64,000 bases of DNA from assembly GCF_006715865.1 (NCBI RefSeq), contig NZ_VFOA01000001.1:2914001-2978000 (forward strand). The letters run 5' to 3'. The notes beneath the pieces are model-generated. The model searched no databases. It was given only the letters and a program-made list of their open reading frames with translations, and was not told where the DNA came from. Origin of the DNA: Cellulomonas sp. SLBN-39 (lineage in GTDB: Bacteria > Actinomycetota > Actinomycetes > Actinomycetales > Cellulomonadaceae). Of the stretch, positions 60,473 to 64,000 are shown piece after piece (the first letter of the stretch is position 1; each line of letters opens with the position of its first letter). The position numbers and the translations under genes are program-made.

Positions 60473-61795
60473 GTGCGTCGTCGCGTCCTGCAGGCGACGA
60501 TCGCGGCGGTCACCGTCGCGGTCGTCCTCCTCGGCTTCCCCCTGGCCTTCCTCGGTGCGCAGCTCGTGCGCGAGAACGAGGTCGGCGGGCTGCAGACCCG
60601 TGCGGACAACCTCTCGCGCTCGGTCGACTTCCGCCTCGACCAGGGCATCGACCTGACCGACCGGATGCTCGAGACGAGCATCGGTGGCGAGGACGACATC
60701 CAGGCCCTCGTCATCGTCACGACCGCCGAGGGCGAGATCTTCCGCGCCGGGCCGACCATCGAGGGGCGCACGGTCTCGGTGGAGCGGCTGTCGTCCTCGA
60801 CGGGGGCGACCGTCATGCTCTACGCGTCGTGGTGGGACGTCTTCTGGGTCTCCGCCCAGGTGATCCTCCTCGTCGTCGTCGCCGCCGTGGTCGCGTTCGC
60901 CGCCGGCATCGCCATGGCGATCTGGCAGGCCAACCGGCTCGCCGCGCCCCTGGTCTACCTCGCCGCGTCCGCGGAGCAGCTCGGCTCCGGGCAGGTGCGC
61001 CCGCAGCTCGAGCCGTCGGGGGTCGAGGAGATCGACCTCGTCGCCGCCGAGCTCGCGCGGTCCGCCGACCGGATGGCGGGCCGGCTCGCGGCCGAGCGGC
61101 AGTTCGCCTCCGACGCCTCCCACCAGCTCCGGACGCCCCTGACGGCGCTGACCATGCGACTGGAGGAGATCATGCTCGCGTCCGGGGAGCCCGAGGTCCG
61201 GGAGGAGGCGCGCATCTCCCTGGAGCAGGTCGAGCGGCTCGTGCTCGTCGTCGACGACCTGCTGACCCGGTCCCGGCGTGCGCAGGGCGGCACCACCGAG
61301 GCCCTCCGGCTGCTCGAGGTGGTCCGCCAGCAGGAGGAGGAGTGGGGGCCGACCTTCCAGGCCGCGGGCCGCCGTCTCGTCGTCGAGGTCGACGGCGCGA
61401 CGCAGGTGCTCGCGACCCCCGGTGCGCTCGCCCAGGTGCTGGCCACGCTCATCGAGAACTCCCTCAAGCACGGTGACGGCACCACGACGGTCCGGGCCCG
61501 CAGCGGCGGGCCGTCGGGCGCCGTGGTCGTCGAGGTCGGCGACGAGGGCGCGGGCGTCCCGGACGACCTCGCGCCCCGGATCTTCGAGCGCGAGGTGACG
61601 TCCGGCGCGGGCACCGGCCTCGGTCTCGCGCTCGCCCGCGACCTGGCGAACGCCGACGGCGGTCGCCTCGAGCTCGCGCAGCGGCGGCCGGCGGTGTTCG
61701 CGCTCTTCCTGTCCGGTGTGCCCGCGTCGCTGCGACCGGACGTGGTGCTGCCGCGCGGTGCCGTGGTCTCGGTGCGCCGGGACCGGCGGCGCTGA
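60473..61795 (+). CDS. Sensor histidine kinase (HAMP, HisKA)
   Basis: A 440-residue kinase with two membrane segments (about 7-30 and 128-150) flanking a short extracellular domain. A HAMP-like linker follows, then HisKA with FASDASHQLRTPLTALTMRLEEI (His217) and HATPase motifs (LIENSLKHGDG, VGDEGAGVPDD, GAGTGLGLALARDLANADGG). It pairs with the OmpR-type regulator three bases upstream. The C-terminal tail of about 20 residues is basic. Confidence 0.92.
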   Translation: MRRRVLQATIAAVTVAVVLLGFPLAFLGAQLVRENEVGGLQTRADNLSRSVDFRLDQGIDLTDRMLETSIGGEDDIQALVIVTTAEGEIFRAGPTIEGRTVSVERLSSSTGATVMLYASWWDVFWVSAQVILLVVVAAVVAFAAGIAMAIWQANRLAAPLVYLAASAEQLGSGQVRPQLEPSGVEEIDLVAAELARSADRMAGRLAAERQFASDASHQLRTPLTALTMRLEEIMLASGEPEVREEARISLEQVERLVLVVDDLLTRSRRAQGGTTEALRLLEVVRQQEEEWGPTFQAAGRRLVVEVDGATQVLATPGALAQVLATLIENSLKHGDGTTTVRARSGGPSGAVVVEVGDEGAGVPDDLAPRIFEREVTSGAGTGLGLALARDLANADGGRLELAQRRPAVFALFLSGVPASLRPDVVLPRGAVVSVRRDRRR

Positions 61796-61888
61796 CGCGG
61801 ACGCACCGGGACATTTCGCCCGCGGGGCGGCCATGGAGCGACCGGGCCGGACCGTAGGGTGTGGGGACTCGTCGACAGGAGGGACCAC

Positions 61889-63079
61889 GTGCAGCGACTG
61901 CACCCGGCCTTGCAGCACTACGCGTGGGGCTCGCCGACCGCCATCCCGCAGATCCTGTGCGCCGCGCCCGACGGGCGGCCGGTCGCGGAGGCGTGGTTCG
62001 GCGCCCACCCGTCCGCGCCCTCGGGCCTGGGGGATGACGGGACGCCCCTGGACGTCGCGCTCGCCGCCGACCCCGACGGTGCCCTCGGCCCCGACGTCGT
62101 CTCGCGGTTCGGCGCGCAGCTGCCCTTCCTGCTCAAGCTCATCGCCGCGGCCCAGCCGCTGTCGCTGCAGGTCCACCCCAGCGTCGACCTCGCCCACGAG
62201 GGCTACGCCGCCGAGGACGCCCGCGGCGTCGCGCTCGACGACCCGGCCCGCAGCTACCGCGACCGCAACCACAAGCCCGAGCTGGTGTACGCCCTGACCC
62301 GGTTCGAGGCGCTCGTGGGCTTCCGGGCCCCGCGCCGGGCGGCGGAGATCCTCGCCGGCCTCGACCACCCCGTGGCCAGGCGCCTGCACAAGACCATCCT
62401 CGAGGACCCGACGTCCGAGGGCATGCGGGCCGCGTTCACGGAGCTGGTCTCGCGCGAGACGCGCCCGACGCCCGAGGAGGTCGCGGACCTCGCGGCGCTG
62501 TTCCGCCGCCGCCGGTTCGAGGGGTCGCCCTCGCCGCGCACCGACCACGCGGTCGAGCTGCTGGCCGCCGCCCACCCCGGGGACCCGGGCGCCATCACCG
62601 CCGTCCTGCTCAACCCCGTCACGCTCCAGCCGGGGGAGGCGTTCTTCGTCCCCGCGGGGGCCGTGCACGCGTACCTGTCGGGGCTGGCCGTCGAGCTCAT
62701 GGCCAACTCCGACAACGTGCTGCGCGCCGGGCTGACCGTCAAGCACGTCGACGTGCCCGAGCTGCTGCGCGCGGTGGACTGCGTCGCCGCGCCGCCGATC
62801 CGGATCGCCCCCGAGCACGCCTTCGACGCGACCGACGTCTTCTACGCCCCGGTCGACGACTTCGAGCTGTCGGTGACCCGCGCCGAGGACGCCCGGCCGG
62901 CGCGCGTGCCCGGCGGCGGTCCCCGCGTCGTGCTGTGCCTCGACGGGGACGTGCGCCTGCAGACCGCGACGGGTGACGAGATCGCGCTCCTCGGCGGGCA
63001 GGCGGCCTTCGTGACGGCGGACGACGGCGCGCTGCACGTGCAGGGCAGCGGGCGCGTCGTCCAGGCGGCCGTGCCCTGA
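61889..63079 (+). CDS. manA: Mannose-6-phosphate isomerase, class I
   Basis: A 396-residue zinc enzyme that interconverts fructose-6-phosphate and mannose-6-phosphate, feeding GDP-mannose and cell-wall mannan. Zinc-site motifs are QPLSLQVHPS (Gln, His), NHKPELVYALT (Glu) and PAGAVHAYLSGLAVELMANSDN (His), with YAWGSPTAIP at the N-terminus. The GTG at 61889 has AGGAGG seven bases upstream; a -10 TAGGGT (61855-61860) predicts a leader of about 22 bases. A hairpin at 63113-63138 ends it. Confidence 0.93.
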   Translation: MQRLHPALQHYAWGSPTAIPQILCAAPDGRPVAEAWFGAHPSAPSGLGDDGTPLDVALAADPDGALGPDVVSRFGAQLPFLLKLIAAAQPLSLQVHPSVDLAHEGYAAEDARGVALDDPARSYRDRNHKPELVYALTRFEALVGFRAPRRAAEILAGLDHPVARRLHKTILEDPTSEGMRAAFTELVSRETRPTPEEVADLAALFRRRRFEGSPSPRTDHAVELLAAAHPGDPGAITAVLLNPVTLQPGEAFFVPAGAVHAYLSGLAVELMANSDNVLRAGLTVKHVDVPELLRAVDCVAAPPIRIAPEHAFDATDVFYAPVDDFELSVTRAEDARPARVPGGGPRVVLCLDGDVRLQTATGDEIALLGGQAAFVTADDGALHVQGSGRVVQAAVP

Positions 63080-63112
63080 CCCGACCGCCGGCCCGGTGCG
63101 TCGCGGGCCCGT

Positions 63113-63138
63113 CGTCCCGGCGGACCGTCGCCGGGACG
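63113..63138 (+). terminator. Terminator after manA
   Basis: A perfect 10-bp stem (CGTCCCGGCG / CGCCGGGACG) with a six-base loop, 33 bases after the stop and before purK. Confidence 0.6.
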
Positions 63139-63167
63139 CGCGCGCGGCTCGGCTACGCTCGACGCCC

Positions 63168-64000
63168 GTGACCGTTCCCCGTGTCGCCGTCGTCGGCGGC
63201 GGACAGCTCGCCCGCATGATGGCCGGACCCGCGACCGCGCTGGGCGTGCACCTGCGGGTGCTCGTCGAGGCCGCCGGGTCGTCGGCCGCCCAGGCCGTCG
63301 CCGACGCCCCCGTCGGGGCCGCGGCCGACACCGACGCGGTCGGTGCGCTCGTCGAGGGTGCCGACGTGCTCACGTTCGAGCACGAGCACGTGCCCGGACC
63401 CGTCCTCGACGGCGTCCTCGCCGCCGGGGTGCCCGTGCGCCCGGCCCCGCACGCCCTGCTGCACGCGCAGGACAAGATCGTCATGCGCACGCGGCTGACC
63501 GCGCTCGGCGTGCCGTGCCCGCGGTGGGCCCCCGTCGCCGACGCCGCCGCGCTCGCCGCGTTCCTCGCGGACGTCGGCGGGCGGGCGGTCGTGAAGACCG
63601 CCCGCGGCGGGTACGACGGCAAGGGCGTGCGCGTCGTCTCCGACCCCGCCGACGTGGCCGACTGGCTGGCGGCCGCGCAGGCCGGCACCGGACCCGCGCT
63701 GCTGGCGGAGGAGCTCGTCCCGTTCCGCCGGGAGCTGGCCGCGCTCGTCGCCCGGCGCCCGTCCGGCGAGGTCGCGCTGTGGCCCGTCGTGGAGTCCGTG
63801 CAGACCGACGGGGTGTGCGACGAGGTCGTCGCCCCCGCCCCCGACCTGCACGAGGGCACCGCCCGGCAGGCGCTCGACGTCGCCCGCCGCGTCGTCGAGG
63901 GGCTCGACGTCACCGGCGTCCTCGCCGTCGAGCTCTTCGAGGTCGACGACCCCGACGGCGGCGCCCCGCGCGTGCTCGTCAACGAGCTCGCGATGCGCCC
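63168..64000 (+). CDS. purK: PurK, N5-carboxyaminoimidazole ribonucleotide synthase (N-terminal part)
   Basis: The first 277 residues of the ATP-grasp enzyme that carboxylates aminoimidazole ribonucleotide in purine synthesis; the end lies beyond the window. Motifs are VAVVGGGQLARMMAGPA at the start, LTFEHEHVPGPVL, VVKTARGGYDGKGVRVV and ALLAEELVPFRRELAALVARR. The GTG at 63168 has TACGCT eight bases upstream. purE usually follows in actinobacteria. Confidence 0.94.
   Translation, partial: MTVPRVAVVGGGQLARMMAGPATALGVHLRVLVEAAGSSAAQAVADAPVGAAADTDAVGALVEGADVLTFEHEHVPGPVLDGVLAAGVPVRPAPHALLHAQDKIVMRTRLTALGVPCPRWAPVADAAALAAFLADVGGRAVVKTARGGYDGKGVRVVSDPADVADWLAAAQAGTGPALLAEELVPFRRELAALVARRPSGEVALWPVVESVQTDGVCDEVVAPAPDLHEGTARQALDVARRVVEGLDVTGVLAVELFEVDDPDGGAPRVLVNELAMR

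Overview
The window is very GC-rich chromosomal DNA from an actinobacterium, most likely Cellulomonas or a close relative. This rests on several lines of evidence: a WhiB1 protein beside a PdtaS-type sensor kinase, the coproporphyrin branch of haem synthesis (ferrochelatase plus coproheme decarboxylase), a perfect actinobacterial LexA box, a CebR/CelR-like LacI regulator with matching operators, frequent GTG starts, and many -10 boxes lying six bases from a start codon as expected for leaderless mRNAs. I saw no tRNA or rRNA gene, insertion sequence, prophage, CRISPR array or clear foreign island; this is ordinary, densely packed chromosome.

Layout. 1-4.3 kb: recC and the start of recB (double-strand break repair). 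4.3-6.6 kb: divergent glycerophosphodiesterase and secreted phytase-like esterase genes around a long palindrome resembling a PhoP (PHO) box, so probably a phosphate-scavenging pair. 6.7-9.9 kb: glutamate synthase small subunit without its large subunit, and a sucrose phosphorylase. 9.9-14.5 kb (minus): two CNNM/CBS membrane proteins, a GT2-GtrA fusion and a phosphodiester glycosidase. 14.6-15.0 kb: a small unknown Trp-rich protein under a perfect LexA box. 15.0-21.1 kb (minus): P-type ATPase, a PEPCK-like P-loop protein, and a DUF4349 lipoprotein whose 5' end appears frameshifted at a seven-base homopolymer. 21.2-26.3 kb: AlkA, MscS, WYL regulator, Ogt and DUF1697, with alkylation-repair genes close together.

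26.4-36.6 kb holds mostly single genes: membrane protein, alcohol dehydrogenase, epimerase plus DsbA-like protein, SDR, NhaA, HIT protein, lipoprotein hydrolase, NYN protein, MarR regulator and flavodoxin-like protein. 36.6-41.4 kb: Ser/Thr kinase, hemH-hemQ, META protein and glutamate dehydrogenase. 41.5-46.0 kb (minus): binding protein, two permeases and a LacI regulator, with three sites resembling the TGGGAGCGCTCCCA cellobiose-regulator operator upstream, so probably cello-oligosaccharide uptake.

46.4-49.9 kb: DUF2505 protein, pdtaS and whiB1 (convergent) and a small membrane protein. 49.9-53.9 kb: a 1336-residue EccC/FtsK-like ATPase with no other type VII secretion gene nearby. 54.0-61.8 kb: an ABC exporter with a NarL-type two-component system, divergent from an OmpR-type two-component system. 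61.9-64.0 kb: manA and the start of purK. The main regulatory signals are the PHO-like palindrome, the LexA box, the CebR-like operators, an intra-operon hairpin between binding-protein and permease genes, and the repeated TANNNT-N6-start arrangement.
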